64,000 nt of DNA from Pseudomonas sp. Au-Pse12 (GTDB taxonomy: Bacteria; Pseudomonadota; Gammaproteobacteria; Pseudomonadales; Pseudomonadaceae). The notes under the pieces are model-generated. The model did no database searches, had not been told where the DNA came from, and saw only the letters and a list, made by a program, of their open reading frames with translations. Below are positions 43,792 through 53,034 of the stretch, one piece after another. The position numbers were made by a program, and so were the translations under genes. Position 1 is the first letter of the stretch, and each line of letters starts with the position of its first letter. The stretch spans positions 124,001 to 188,000 of the forward strand of contig NZ_JAJTTH010000006.1 of the NCBI RefSeq assembly GCF_021341665.1, read 5' to 3'.

Positions 43792-45417
43792 ATGTCCCTT
43801 CGTAATATGAATATCGCACCGCGGGCCTTCCTCGGCTTTGCCATGATCGGCGGCTTGATGCTGATCCTGGGGGTGTTCGCCCTGAATCAGATGAGCAAGA
43901 TCCGCGGCGCCGCCGAGGACATCACCCTGAGCAGCGTGCCGAGCATCAAGAGCCTCGACGAGTTCACCCAGCTGACCCTGCGCCTGCGGGTGCTGTCCTA
44001 TCGCCTGCTGGTGAACCGTGAACCGGATGTCCAGCAAAAGACCATTGAACTGCTGGAGATGCGCAACCAGCAGATCCGCAGCGCCCAGACCACCTACGAG
44101 AAGCTGATCACCAGCTCGGCGGAAAAAGCCGCCTACGACCAGTACGTACAGCTGCTGGGCCAGTACCGGCAGATTGAAGAGCGGATGAAGAGCTTGTCCC
44201 GCAGCAACCAGGTGGACGAGTTGCGCAACCTGCTCAACACCGACCTGCTGAACAACTCCGAAGCCATGAACACCGTGCTCAACCGCCTGCTGGAGATCAA
44301 CACCCAGCAGACCCTGGACACCAACCAGCAAGCCGCCGAGCAATATTCCTCGGCCTTCAACCTGGTGGTAGCGCTGCTGGTGCTGGCCACCGGCCTGACC
44401 TTCCTGTTCGCCTGGCTGCTGACCCGCAGCATCACCCTGCCGATCGCCAACGCCCTGGGCGCCGCCGAGGAAATCGCCGAAGGCAACCTGACCCGGCCGA
44501 TCAAGATCGACGGCAGCGACGAAGCCGGGCGCCTGTTGCAGGCCATGGCCAAGATGCAGGAAAAGCTGCGCGACACCCTGCAGCGCATCTCCGGCTCCGC
44601 CACCCAGCTGGCATCGGCGGCCGAAGAGCTCAACAGCGTCACCGAGGAAAGCGCTCGCGGCCTGACCCAGCAGAACAACGAGATCGAGCAAGCCGCGACG
44701 GCGGTCAATGAAATGACCAGCGCCGTGGAAGAAGTGGCGCGCAACGCCGTCAGCACCTCCGAAGCCTCGAAGAACGCCACCACCTCGGCCGGCGACGGCC
44801 GCGACCTGGTGCAGGAAACCGTGGCCGCCATCGAACGCATGAGTTCCGATGTGCAGAGCACCGCCAGCCTGATCGGCGACCTGGCCAACGAGTCCCGGGA
44901 CATCGGCAAGGTGCTGGACGTGATTCGCGGCCTGGCCGACCAGACCAACCTGCTGGCCCTCAACGCCGCCATCGAAGCCGCCCGTGCCGGTGAAGCCGGC
45001 CGGGGTTTTGCCGTGGTCGCCGACGAGGTTCGCGCCCTGGCGCACCGCACCCAGCAGTCCACCAGCGAAATCGAACGCATGATCGGCAGCATCCAGAGCG
45101 GCACCGAGCACGCCGTGGATTCGATGCGCAACAGCACCGAGCGCGCCGAGTCGACGCTGAACATCGCCCGGGGCGCCGGTCTGTCGCTGGACACCATCAA
45201 CAGCGCCATCATCGAGATCAACGAACGCAACCTGGTGATCGCCAGCGCCGCCGAAGAACAGGCCCAGGTGGCCCGCGAAGTGGACCGCAACCTGGTCAAC
45301 ATCCGCGACTTGTCGGTGCAGTCGGCCACCGGCGCCAACCAGACCAGTGCAGCCAGCAACGAGCTGTCGCGCCTGGCCGTGGACCTCAACGGCATGGTCG
45401 CCCGCTTCCGTCTCTGA
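43792..45417 (+). CDS. methyl-accepting chemotaxis protein, 4-helix-bundle sensor (tandem copy 2)
   Basis: This is a second 541-residue receptor with the same domain order as its neighbour: helix, four-helix bundle, helix, HAMP, signalling domain. From about residue 250 on, the protein is nearly identical to copy 1, while the periplasmic domain has clearly diverged (for example SSVPSIKSLDEF against DTIPSIKSVDEF, then larger differences). This suggests duplication with new ligand specificity and ongoing homogenisation of the signalling half. ATG 43792 (MSLRNMN) is chosen by analogy with copy 1. Confidence 0.92.
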   Translation: MSLRNMNIAPRAFLGFAMIGGLMLILGVFALNQMSKIRGAAEDITLSSVPSIKSLDEFTQLTLRLRVLSYRLLVNREPDVQQKTIELLEMRNQQIRSAQTTYEKLITSSAEKAAYDQYVQLLGQYRQIEERMKSLSRSNQVDELRNLLNTDLLNNSEAMNTVLNRLLEINTQQTLDTNQQAAEQYSSAFNLVVALLVLATGLTFLFAWLLTRSITLPIANALGAAEEIAEGNLTRPIKIDGSDEAGRLLQAMAKMQEKLRDTLQRISGSATQLASAAEELNSVTEESARGLTQQNNEIEQAATAVNEMTSAVEEVARNAVSTSEASKNATTSAGDGRDLVQETVAAIERMSSDVQSTASLIGDLANESRDIGKVLDVIRGLADQTNLLALNAAIEAARAGEAGRGFAVVADEVRALAHRTQQSTSEIERMIGSIQSGTEHAVDSMRNSTERAESTLNIARGAGLSLDTINSAIIEINERNLVIASAAEEQAQVAREVDRNLVNIRDLSVQSATGANQTSAASNELSRLAVDLNGMVARFRL

Positions 45418-45480
45418 AACCGCTCGCCAGCCCCGCAAGACGCCGGTAAAACGGCGCCGGAATTCACGCCCGAAGAATCC

Positions 45481-45512
45481 GCCACTGTCATCAAAAGCTT
45501 TTTGACAGTGGC
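45481..45512 (+). terminator. hairpin after the tandem chemoreceptors
   Basis: GCCACTGTCA (45481-45490) pairs perfectly with TGACAGTGGC (45503-45512). Its loop contains an AAAAGCTTTT dyad. It lies 64 bp after the receptor stop and 81 bp before nhaP2. No T-run follows, so it is a probable terminator of unknown strength. Confidence 0.6.
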
Positions 45513-45593
45513 GCATTTCAACAGGTTAGAATCGCTGGCACGCAGACTGCATGGTCAGTTTGCGCCCGCCTTTTTCGCCCTGGAGTAATGCCT

Positions 45594-47336
45594 TTGAATG
45601 CGACGACCATCAACAGCCTGTTCTTGATCGGCGCGTTGCTGGTAGGTGCGAGCATTCTGGTGAGTTCACTTTCATCACGCCTGGGCATCCCGATCCTGGT
45701 GATCATCCTCGCCGTGGGCATGACCGCCGGCGTCGATGGCGGCGGCATCATCTTCAACAACTACCCGACGGCCTACCTGGTGGGCAACCTGGCCCTGGCA
45801 GTGATCCTGCTGGACGGCGGCTTGCGCACCCGGGTGGCGAGTTTCCGCGTGGCGCTGTGGCCGGCGCTGTCCCTGGCCACGGTGGGGGTGCTGATCACCA
45901 CCGGGCTGACCGGCATGGCCGCCGCCTGGCTGTTCGACCTCAACCCGATCCAGGGCCTGCTGATCGGCGCCATTGTCGGCTCCACCGACGCTGCGGCGGT
46001 GTTTTCGCTCCTGGGTGGCAAGGGCCTCAACGAACGGGTCACCGCCACCCTGGAGATCGAGTCCGGCAGTAACGACCCGATGGCCGTGTTTCTCACCGTA
46101 ACCCTGATCGACATGCTCGCTCAGGGCCACACCGGCTTGCACTGGAGCCTGCTGGGGGACCTGATCCGTGAGTTCGGCATCGGCGCGATGATCGGCCTGG
46201 GCGGCGGCTGGCTGATGCTGCAACTGGTCAATCGCATCCATCTGGCCAACGGCCTGTACCCGATCCTGGTGGTGGCGGGCGGCCTGGTGGTCTTCGCCCT
46301 GACCAACGCCCTGCACGGCAGCGGCTTCCTCGCGGTGTACCTGTGCGGCCTGGTGATCGGCAACCGCCCGGTGCGCAGCCGCCACGGCATCCTGCACATG
46401 CTCGATGGCATGGCCTGGCTGGCGCAGATCGGCATGTTCCTGGTGCTGGGGCTGCTGGTCACCCCGCACGACCTGCTGCCCATCGCCCTGCCGGCCCTGG
46501 GCCTGGCGCTGTGGATGATCCTGTTCGCCCGGCCGTTGTCGGTGCTGGTGGGGCTGCTGCCGTTCAAGGCCTTCCATGGCCGGGAAAAGGCGTTTATTTC
46601 CTGGGTCGGGCTGCGTGGCGCGGTGCCGATCATTCTTGCGGTGTTCCCGTTGATGGCCGGGCTGCCCAATGCCCAGCTGTACTTCAACCTGGCGTTCTTC
46701 ATCGTGCTGATCTCGCTGCTGGTGCAGGGCACCAGCCTGCCGTGGGTGGCCAAGTGGCTGAAGGTCACGGTGCCACCGGAGCCGGCGCCGATTTCCCGGG
46801 CGGCCCTGGAAGTCCACGTCACCAGCGAATGGGAGCTGTTCGTCTATCGCCTGGGGGCGGAGAAATGGTGCATCGGTGCGGCCCTGCGCGAGTTGAAAAT
46901 GCCTGAAGGCACGCGGATCGCGGCGCTGTTTCGTGGCCAGCAACTGCTCCATCCGTCGGGTAGTACGGTGCTCGAAGCCGACGATCTGCTGTGCGTGATC
47001 GGCCATGAACACAACCTGCCGGCCCTCGGCAAACTCTTCAGCCAGGCCCCCGAACGCGGCCTGGACCTGCGGTTTTTCGGCGACTTCGTACTCGAAGGCG
47101 ACGCCCAGCTGGGCGCGGTTTCGGCGCTCTACGGGCTCAAGCTCGACGGCCAGGACGCGGACATGCCGCTGGCTGCGTTCATCGCCCAGAAGGTCGGTGG
47201 CGCACCGGTGGTCGGCGACCAGGTGGAGTGGAACAACACCATCTGGACCGTGGCGGTGATGGACGGGAACAAGATTGGCAAAGTCGGCGTCAGATTCCCC
47301 GAAGGAAGTCGCCCCGGCCCCGGACTCTTCCTCTAA
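45594..47336 (+). CDS. nhaP2: potassium/proton antiporter NhaP2 (CvrA)
   Basis: The protein exports K+ (or Na+) in exchange for protons at the inner membrane. About 12 helices of the CPA1 type include GSTDAAAVFSLLGGKGLNERV and LEIESGSNDPMAVFL, which carries the conserved ND pair. A cytosolic TrkA-C domain (about 400-480) and a CorC/HlyC-type domain (about 495-570) follow, as in CvrA. I prefer TTG 45594 (580 residues, NATTINSLFLIGALL). It has GGAG eight bases upstream, whereas the ATG at 45588 is only two bases from that site. Confidence 0.93.
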   Translation: MNATTINSLFLIGALLVGASILVSSLSSRLGIPILVIILAVGMTAGVDGGGIIFNNYPTAYLVGNLALAVILLDGGLRTRVASFRVALWPALSLATVGVLITTGLTGMAAAWLFDLNPIQGLLIGAIVGSTDAAAVFSLLGGKGLNERVTATLEIESGSNDPMAVFLTVTLIDMLAQGHTGLHWSLLGDLIREFGIGAMIGLGGGWLMLQLVNRIHLANGLYPILVVAGGLVVFALTNALHGSGFLAVYLCGLVIGNRPVRSRHGILHMLDGMAWLAQIGMFLVLGLLVTPHDLLPIALPALGLALWMILFARPLSVLVGLLPFKAFHGREKAFISWVGLRGAVPIILAVFPLMAGLPNAQLYFNLAFFIVLISLLVQGTSLPWVAKWLKVTVPPEPAPISRAALEVHVTSEWELFVYRLGAEKWCIGAALRELKMPEGTRIAALFRGQQLLHPSGSTVLEADDLLCVIGHEHNLPALGKLFSQAPERGLDLRFFGDFVLEGDAQLGAVSALYGLKLDGQDADMPLAAFIAQKVGGAPVVGDQVEWNNTIWTVAVMDGNKIGKVGVRFPEGSRPGPGLFL

Positions 47337-47400
47337 ACTCGGGAGCGCGCCAGGCCTCGCCGCGACGCTCCCCCTTTTCCTACGTGCTCGACCGACTTCT

Positions 47401-50400
47401 ATGCCTACCCTGCGTAAACTTTTCGCTGTTGCCCTGCTGGGCCTGAGCCTCTCTGTCGGCGCCGCACAGGGCGGCGATCCTCCCAGCGCCGAATCGGTCC
47501 AGCAGAGCCTGGACAGGATCGCCGAGCGCAAATTGCCGGAAGCCGATCAGAAGGCCCTGCAGACCCTGCTGCAGAACACCCTGAACCAGCTGGCCAACAA
47601 GCAGGGCTACGAGCAGCGCCTGAGCGACCTCAAGCAGCAATTGAGCAACGCGCCACGCCAGACCGCGGAAAACCAGCGCGAATTGGCCCGCCTGAAAGCC
47701 AGCAAAGTGGTCCCGGTGACCCAGCGTTACGGCTCGCTGCCGGTATCGCAGCTCGAACAGCTGCTGACCGAACGCACCAACCTGCAGGGCGACCTGCAAA
47801 AGGCCCTGGCAGACGCCAACACCCTGAACATCACCGCCCAGACTCGCCCCGAGCGCGCCCAGGCCGAAATCAGCAGCAGCCAGACACGCATCCTGCAGAT
47901 CAATGCCGCGCTCAAATCCGGCAAGGACAGCGGCAAGCTGCTCAGCACTGACCAGCGCAACCTGCTCAACGCCGAACTGGCGGCGATCAACGCCCTGATC
48001 CCCCTGCGCCGCCAGGAACTGGCCGGCAACAGCCAGTTGCAGGACCTGGGCAGCAGCCAGCATGACCTGCTGATGGAAAAGACCGCGCGCCTGGAACAGG
48101 AAATCCAGGACCTGCAGACCCTGATCAACCAGAAGCGCCTGGCCCAGTCCCAGGAAACCGTGACCCAGCAGTCCATCGAAGCGCAGAAAGCCGGGAGCAG
48201 CAGCCTGCTGGCCACCGAGAGCGCCACCAATCTCAAGCTCTCCGACTACCTGCTCAAAAGCACCGACCGCCTCAACGAATTGACCCAGCAGAACCTGCTG
48301 ACCAAGCAGCAGCTGGACAGCGTGACCCAGAGCGACGCCGCCCTGGACGAGCAGATCAACGTGCTCAAGGGCAGCCTGTTGCTGTCGAAGATTCTCTATA
48401 AACAGAAGCAGGCCCTGCCCCGCCTCAAACTCGACCGCGACCTGGCGGACGAAATCGCCGATATCCGCCTGTACCAGTTCGAGGTCAACCAGCAGCGCGA
48501 ACTGCTGGGCAGCCCCAGCAGCTACGTCGACAACCTGCTCAAGACCCAGCCCCCGGAGCAGGTCACGCCACAATTGCGCCGGACCCTGATCGACCTGGCC
48601 ATCACCCGCGCCGACCTGCTGGAGCGGCTGAACCGCGAACTGAGCGCGCTGCTCAATGAATCCATCACCCTGCAACTGAACCAGAAGCAGTTGCTCAGCA
48701 CTTCCCAGAGCTTGCGGGCGACCCTCGACGAGCAGATGTTCTGGATCCCCAGCAACAAGCCGCTGGATGCCGAATGGCTGCAAAGCGTGCCCCAGCGCCT
48801 GGAACGCCAGGTCACGACGCTGCCCTGGGCTTCAAGCCTCAGCGAACTGACCGACGGCCTGGCCCAGCGACCGCTGCTGTTCCTGCCCCTGGCGCTGCTG
48901 ATCGGCGCCCTGCTGTGGCGGCGCAAGGCCCTGTATGCGCGCCTGAACAAGGTGCACAAGGACATCGGCCACTTCAAACGCGACAGCCAGTGGCACACGC
49001 CGCTGGCGATCCTGGTGAACATTCTCCTGGCGATGCCGGTCACCCTGGCCCTGGCCTTGTGCGGTTATGCCCTGCAGATCGACGCCCGCGGACAGAACGC
49101 CAACCTCGGCGCGGCGCTGTTGCAGATCGCCCAGGCCTGGCTGGTGTTCTACACCGCCTATCGGATCCTCGCCCCCGGTGGCGTGGCCGAGCTGCATTTC
49201 CGCTGGGAAAAACCCCAGGTGGAATTCCTCCAGGGCTGGGTCCGGCGCCTGGGCCTGGTCGTGCTGGCCCTGGTGGCGGTGGTCGCGGTGGCCGAACATC
49301 AACCGGCGGCCCTGGCCGATGACGTGCTGGGCATCGCCGTGGTGCTGACCTGCTACGCGCTGATGGCCTGGCTGCTGAGCCGCCTGCTGCTGAGCAGCCC
49401 GACGCACCAGAACACCGCGCTGTTTCGCAAGGTCATGGGCGTGCTGTTCACCCTGTTGCCGATCGCCTTGTTCATCGCCGTGTGCTTCGGCTACTACTAC
49501 ACCGCCCTGAAACTCAGCGACCGGCTGATCAACACCCTGTACCTGCTGATGTTCTGGCTGGTGATCGAGGCCACCTTCGTTCGTGGCCTGAGTGTCGCCG
49601 CGCGGCGCCTGGCCTATCAGCGGGCCCTGAGCAAGCGCCAGGCAGCCAAGGAAGCCGGGGAAAGCGGCGAGTCGGTGGTGGAAGAGCCAACCCTGGATAT
49701 CGAGAAAGTCAACGAACAGTCCCTGCGCCTGATCCGCCTGGCCCTGCTGGGCGGTTTCATGGCGGCGCTGTACTGGGTCTGGGCGGACCTGATCACGGTC
49801 TTCTCCTACCTAGACAACGTCACCCTCTACGAATACACCAGCGGCACCGGCGCCAACATGAGCATGGTGCCCATCAGCATCGGCGACGTGCTCGGGGCGC
49901 TGATCATCGTCGGCATCACCTTCGCCCTGGCGCGCAACCTGCCGGGCCTGCTCGAGGTCCTGGTGCTGTCCAAACTGGACCTGGCCCAGGGCAGCGCCTA
50001 CGCCACCACCACCCTGCTGTCCTATGCCATTGCCGGGATCGGTTTCGTCGCCACGCTTTCGACCCTCGGGGTCAGCTGGGACAAGTTGCAGTGGCTGGTA
50101 GCGGCCTTGTCGGTGGGCCTGGGCTTCGGCATGCAGGCGATCTTCGCCAACTTCATCTCCGGCATCATCATCCTGTTCGAGCGCCCGGTACGGATCGGCG
50201 ACACCATCACCATCGGCAACCTGTCGGGCACGGTGAGCAAGATCCGCATCCGCGCCACCACCATCACCGACTTCGACCGCAAGGACATCATCGTCCCCAA
50301 CCAGACCTTCATCACCGGGCAACTGATCAACTGGTCGCTGACCGACACCATCACCCGGGTGACCCTCAAGCTCGGCGTCGACTACGGCTCGGACCTGGAC

Positions 50401-50754
50401 CTGGTGAAAGAGCTGCTGCTCAAGGCCGCCCGGGAGAACCCGCGGGTGCTCAAGGAACCGGAGCCCCATGTGTACTTCCTGAACTTCGGTGAAAGCACCC
50501 TGGACCATGAACTGCGCATGCACGTGCGTGAGCTGGGGGACCGCAACCCGGTGGTCGACGAGGTCAACCGCTTCATCAACCGCGAATTCAAGAAGCAGCA
50601 CATCAACATCTCGTTCCGGCAGATGGAGGTCTACCTGAAGAACCTCCACGGCCAGGAATACAAGATGGTGCCCATCGAACCCGAGACCAAGACCATAGTC
50701 CCGGTGGCCGAGGGCAAGCCGCTGCAGGAACCGCCGCCCGGCAAACTCGACTAA
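47401..50754 (+). CDS. MscK/KefA-type mechanosensitive channel
   Basis: The 1117-residue protein is a large MscS-superfamily channel that releases solutes under membrane tension. It begins with a signal peptide (MPTLRKLFAVALLGLSLSVG, cleavage near residue 24). A long periplasmic coiled-coil region follows to about residue 480, then about ten membrane helices. The C-terminal MscS domain contains LSVGLGFGMQAIFANFISGIIILFERPVRIGD. A Glu/Ser-rich cytosolic loop (near residue 755) separates helices. ATG 47401 is used because the signal peptide begins there; the frame is open upstream into nhaP2, 64 bp away. Confidence 0.92.
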   Translation: MPTLRKLFAVALLGLSLSVGAAQGGDPPSAESVQQSLDRIAERKLPEADQKALQTLLQNTLNQLANKQGYEQRLSDLKQQLSNAPRQTAENQRELARLKASKVVPVTQRYGSLPVSQLEQLLTERTNLQGDLQKALADANTLNITAQTRPERAQAEISSSQTRILQINAALKSGKDSGKLLSTDQRNLLNAELAAINALIPLRRQELAGNSQLQDLGSSQHDLLMEKTARLEQEIQDLQTLINQKRLAQSQETVTQQSIEAQKAGSSSLLATESATNLKLSDYLLKSTDRLNELTQQNLLTKQQLDSVTQSDAALDEQINVLKGSLLLSKILYKQKQALPRLKLDRDLADEIADIRLYQFEVNQQRELLGSPSSYVDNLLKTQPPEQVTPQLRRTLIDLAITRADLLERLNRELSALLNESITLQLNQKQLLSTSQSLRATLDEQMFWIPSNKPLDAEWLQSVPQRLERQVTTLPWASSLSELTDGLAQRPLLFLPLALLIGALLWRRKALYARLNKVHKDIGHFKRDSQWHTPLAILVNILLAMPVTLALALCGYALQIDARGQNANLGAALLQIAQAWLVFYTAYRILAPGGVAELHFRWEKPQVEFLQGWVRRLGLVVLALVAVVAVAEHQPAALADDVLGIAVVLTCYALMAWLLSRLLLSSPTHQNTALFRKVMGVLFTLLPIALFIAVCFGYYYTALKLSDRLINTLYLLMFWLVIEATFVRGLSVAARRLAYQRALSKRQAAKEAGESGESVVEEPTLDIEKVNEQSLRLIRLALLGGFMAALYWVWADLITVFSYLDNVTLYEYTSGTGANMSMVPISIGDVLGALIIVGITFALARNLPGLLEVLVLSKLDLAQGSAYATTTLLSYAIAGIGFVATLSTLGVSWDKLQWLVAALSVGLGFGMQAIFANFISGIIILFERPVRIGDTITIGNLSGTVSKIRIRATTITDFDRKDIIVPNQTFITGQLINWSLTDTITRVTLKLGVDYGSDLDLVKELLLKAARENPRVLKEPEPHVYFLNFGESTLDHELRMHVRELGDRNPVVDEVNRFINREFKKQHINISFRQMEVYLKNLHGQEYKMVPIEPETKTIVPVAEGKPLQEPPPGKLD

Positions 50755-50768
50755 GGCCTCTATCCCTA

Positions 50769-50790
50769 GCAGAATGCTCGGACATTCTGC
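50769..50790 (+). other. hairpin in the selO leader
   Basis: GCAGAATG (50769-50776) and CATTCTGC (50783-50790) form a perfect 8-bp stem. It ends just before the GGAG ribosome site of selO. It could be the 3' end of the channel gene transcript or a translation-affecting leader structure. Confidence 0.5.
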
Positions 50791-50803
50791 TGGGAGATGG
50801 CCG

Positions 50804-52267
50804 TTGAAAGCCCTCGACGAACTGACCTTCGACAACCGCTTCGCTCGCCTGGGCGATGCCTTCTCGACCCACGTACTGCCCGAACCCCTGGACAACCCGC
50901 GGCTGGTGGCGGCCAGCCCCGCCGCCATGGCGTTGCTGGACCTGGACCCGGCCGTGGCCGAAAGCCCGGTGTTCGCCGAACTGTTCGGCGGGCACAAGCT
51001 ATGGGCCGAAGCCGAACCCCGGGCCATGGTCTATTCCGGGCATCAGTTCGGCTCCTACAACCCGCAACTGGGGGACGGTCGCGGCCTGCTGCTGGGCGAG
51101 GTCTACAACCAGGCGGGGGAACACTGGGACCTGCACTTGAAAGGCGCCGGGCAGACCCCTTACTCCCGCATGGGTGATGGCCGCGCGGTACTGCGCTCGT
51201 CGATCCGTGAATTCCTCGCCTCCGAAGCCCTGCATGCCCTGGGCATTCCCAGCAGCCGCGCGCTGTGCGTGATCGGTTCGGACACCCCGGTGTGGCGCGA
51301 GAAGCAGGAGCGCGGGGCGATGGTCCTGCGCCTAGCGCCGAGCCATGTCCGCTTCGGCCACTTCGAATACTTCTACTACACCAGGAAACCCGAGCAGCAG
51401 AAGCAGCTGGGGGAGCATGTGCTGGCCCTGCATTTCCCCGAATGCCTGGAGCAGCCGGAACCCTACCTGGCGATGTTTCGCGAGATCGTCGAGCGCAATG
51501 CCGAGCTGATCGCCAAATGGCAGGCCTACGGCTTCTGCCACGGGGTGATGAACACCGACAACATGTCGATCCTGGGCATCACCTTCGACTTCGGCCCGTT
51601 CGCCTTCCTCGATGATTTCGACGCCCACTTCATCTGCAACCACTCCGATGACCAGGGCCGCTATTCCTTCAGCAATCAGGTGCCCATCGGCCAGTGGAAC
51701 CTCAGCGCCCTGGCCCAGGCCCTGACCCCGTTCATCAGCGTCGAGGCGCTACGGGAAAGCCTCGGCCTGTTCCTGCCGCTGTATCAGGCCCACTACCTGG
51801 ACCTGATGCGCCGGCGCCTGGGCTTCACCCAGGCCGAGGACGACGATCAGAAGCTGGTGGAACGCCTGCTGCAACTGATGCAGAACAGCGGCGTGGACTA
51901 CAGCCTGTTCTTCCGCCGCCTGGGGGACGAGGCGCCGGAACAGGCGCTGGCCCGGCTGCGGGACGATTTCATCGACCGCGACGGCTTCGATGCCTGGGCT
52001 GGGCAATACCGGGAACGGGTCGCCCGCGATCCGATCCAGGGCCAGGACCTGCGCCGGGAACGCATGCACGCGGTCAATCCGCTGTACATCCTGCGCAACT
52101 ATCTGGCGCAGAAAGCCATCGACGCCGCAGAGGCGGGGGATTACTCAGAAGTGCGGCGCCTGCACCAGGTACTGAGCCGGCCTTTTGAAGAGCAAGAGGG
52201 CATGCAAGGGTATGCCGAACGTCCGCCAGAGTGGGGCAAGCACCTGGAAATCAGCTGCTCGTCCTGA
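50804..52267 (+). CDS. selO: SelO protein adenylyltransferase (YdiU family), TTG start
   Basis: SelO is a kinase-fold enzyme that transfers AMP to protein hydroxyl groups and acts in redox stress. The 487-residue protein has SGHQFGSYNPQLGDGRGLLLGE (about residues 75-97), HLKGAGQTPYSRMGDGRA and HGVMNTDNMSILG, the family's catalytic segments. It ends in Cys-Ser-Ser, the bacterial counterpart of the selenocysteine tail of eukaryotic SelO. TTG 50804 follows GGAG by seven bases and gives the conserved MKALDELTFDNRFARLGDAF; an ATG at 50774 lies inside a hairpin. Confidence 0.93.
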   Translation: MKALDELTFDNRFARLGDAFSTHVLPEPLDNPRLVAASPAAMALLDLDPAVAESPVFAELFGGHKLWAEAEPRAMVYSGHQFGSYNPQLGDGRGLLLGEVYNQAGEHWDLHLKGAGQTPYSRMGDGRAVLRSSIREFLASEALHALGIPSSRALCVIGSDTPVWREKQERGAMVLRLAPSHVRFGHFEYFYYTRKPEQQKQLGEHVLALHFPECLEQPEPYLAMFREIVERNAELIAKWQAYGFCHGVMNTDNMSILGITFDFGPFAFLDDFDAHFICNHSDDQGRYSFSNQVPIGQWNLSALAQALTPFISVEALRESLGLFLPLYQAHYLDLMRRRLGFTQAEDDDQKLVERLLQLMQNSGVDYSLFFRRLGDEAPEQALARLRDDFIDRDGFDAWAGQYRERVARDPIQGQDLRRERMHAVNPLYILRNYLAQKAIDAAEAGDYSEVRRLHQVLSRPFEEQEGMQGYAERPPEWGKHLEISCSS

Positions 52268-52268
52268 G

Positions 52269-52682
52269 TCAGGCGAAGGTCTCCATCGACAACTTGAAGC
52301 GCTCGGCCAGCCAGCGGATCTGCCGCAGGTTGAGCTGGCGCTTGCCACTGAGCACTTCCGACACCACCGATTGCGCGCCCACCCCGGGCAGGTCGCTTTG
52401 AGTCAGGCCATGTTCACGCATCAACGAGCGTAGAACCTCCACTGCGCTGACCGCCGGCATCGGATGGTGCTCTTCGTCGTAGGCCTCGATCCAGTCACCC
52501 ATGATGTCCACCAGCGAAGCCAGTGGGTGCGATTCGTCTTCACCCATGATGTCCAACAGCTCATCGAGTGCCAGGGCCAGCGCCTCGGCCGTCGTGCAGA
52601 AAAGCGCCAAACACAAGATTGCGCATGGACCCGTCCGCAGCGGATGCGGATAATGCGCGCCCCTGATTTCCAGTACCTGCAA
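52269..52682 (-). CDS. HigA-like helix-turn-helix protein, 5' end uncertain
   Basis: The last 60 residues form a Cro/C1-type helix-turn-helix (LRSLMREHGLTQSDLPGVG, then SEVLSGKRQLNLRQIRWLAERF), preceded by an acidic HigA-like segment (DELLDIMGEDESHPLASLVDIMGDW). The frame has no ATG: only TTG codons at 52682, 52616 and 52610 are available, none with a good ribosome site. An ATG at 52626 opens another frame that soon stops, which would fit a frameshift. No HigB-type toxin gene is adjacent. It may be a solitary antitoxin-like regulator or a decaying one. Confidence 0.6.
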   Translation of the reverse strand: MQVLEIRGAHYPHPLRTGPCAILCLALFCTTAEALALALDELLDIMGEDESHPLASLVDIMGDWIEAYDEEHHPMPAVSAVEVLRSLMREHGLTQSDLPGVGAQSVVSEVLSGKRQLNLRQIRWLAERFKLSMETFA

Positions 52683-52690
52683 GGATGCGC

Positions 52691-52951
52691 ATGAACCTGT
52701 TCCTCACCCTGGCCACCCTGGTTTTCGGCGTGATAACCCTGGTGTCGGCCATCATCTACCTGAGCCGCCGCGCCAAGTACTGCATGAACCTGCAGGCCCA
52801 GTCGATAAAACACGTGTCGATCGCCGGTACTCCCGTGGAATTCCCCTACCCGATGGACAGCTTCCTGGCCGACAGCAACCAGGCCGAAGTGGTGATCGCC
52901 AAGAAGTTCACCGTGGTCATCGGCCTCAACGGGCATCGCCTGGCCCTGTGA
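52691..52951 (+). CDS. small membrane-anchored protein of unknown function
   Basis: The 86-residue protein has one N-terminal hydrophobic helix (about residues 4-25), then RRAKYC and a soluble domain of about 55 residues with no family I recognise. ATG 52691 is preferred over the ATG at 52685 because AAGGA lies five bases upstream. It diverges from the HTH gene. Codon use is normal for the region, which supports a real gene. Confidence 0.7.
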   Translation: MNLFLTLATLVFGVITLVSAIIYLSRRAKYCMNLQAQSIKHVSIAGTPVEFPYPMDSFLADSNQAEVVIAKKFTVVIGLNGHRLAL

Positions 52952-53034
52952 CGCACCGGCGGCCTGACTGCCACCTTCACCGCTCGCCCATGCCACGAGC
53001 CCTGTCCCCCATCGACGCCCTGCACGAGTCCGCC

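Noticed and set aside
52561..52755. Minus-strand frame upstream of the HTH gene as a HigB toxin
   Set aside because: Its translation shows no RelE/HigB features and it overlaps the divergent small membrane-protein gene; it only supplies the alternative ATG discussed for the HTH gene.
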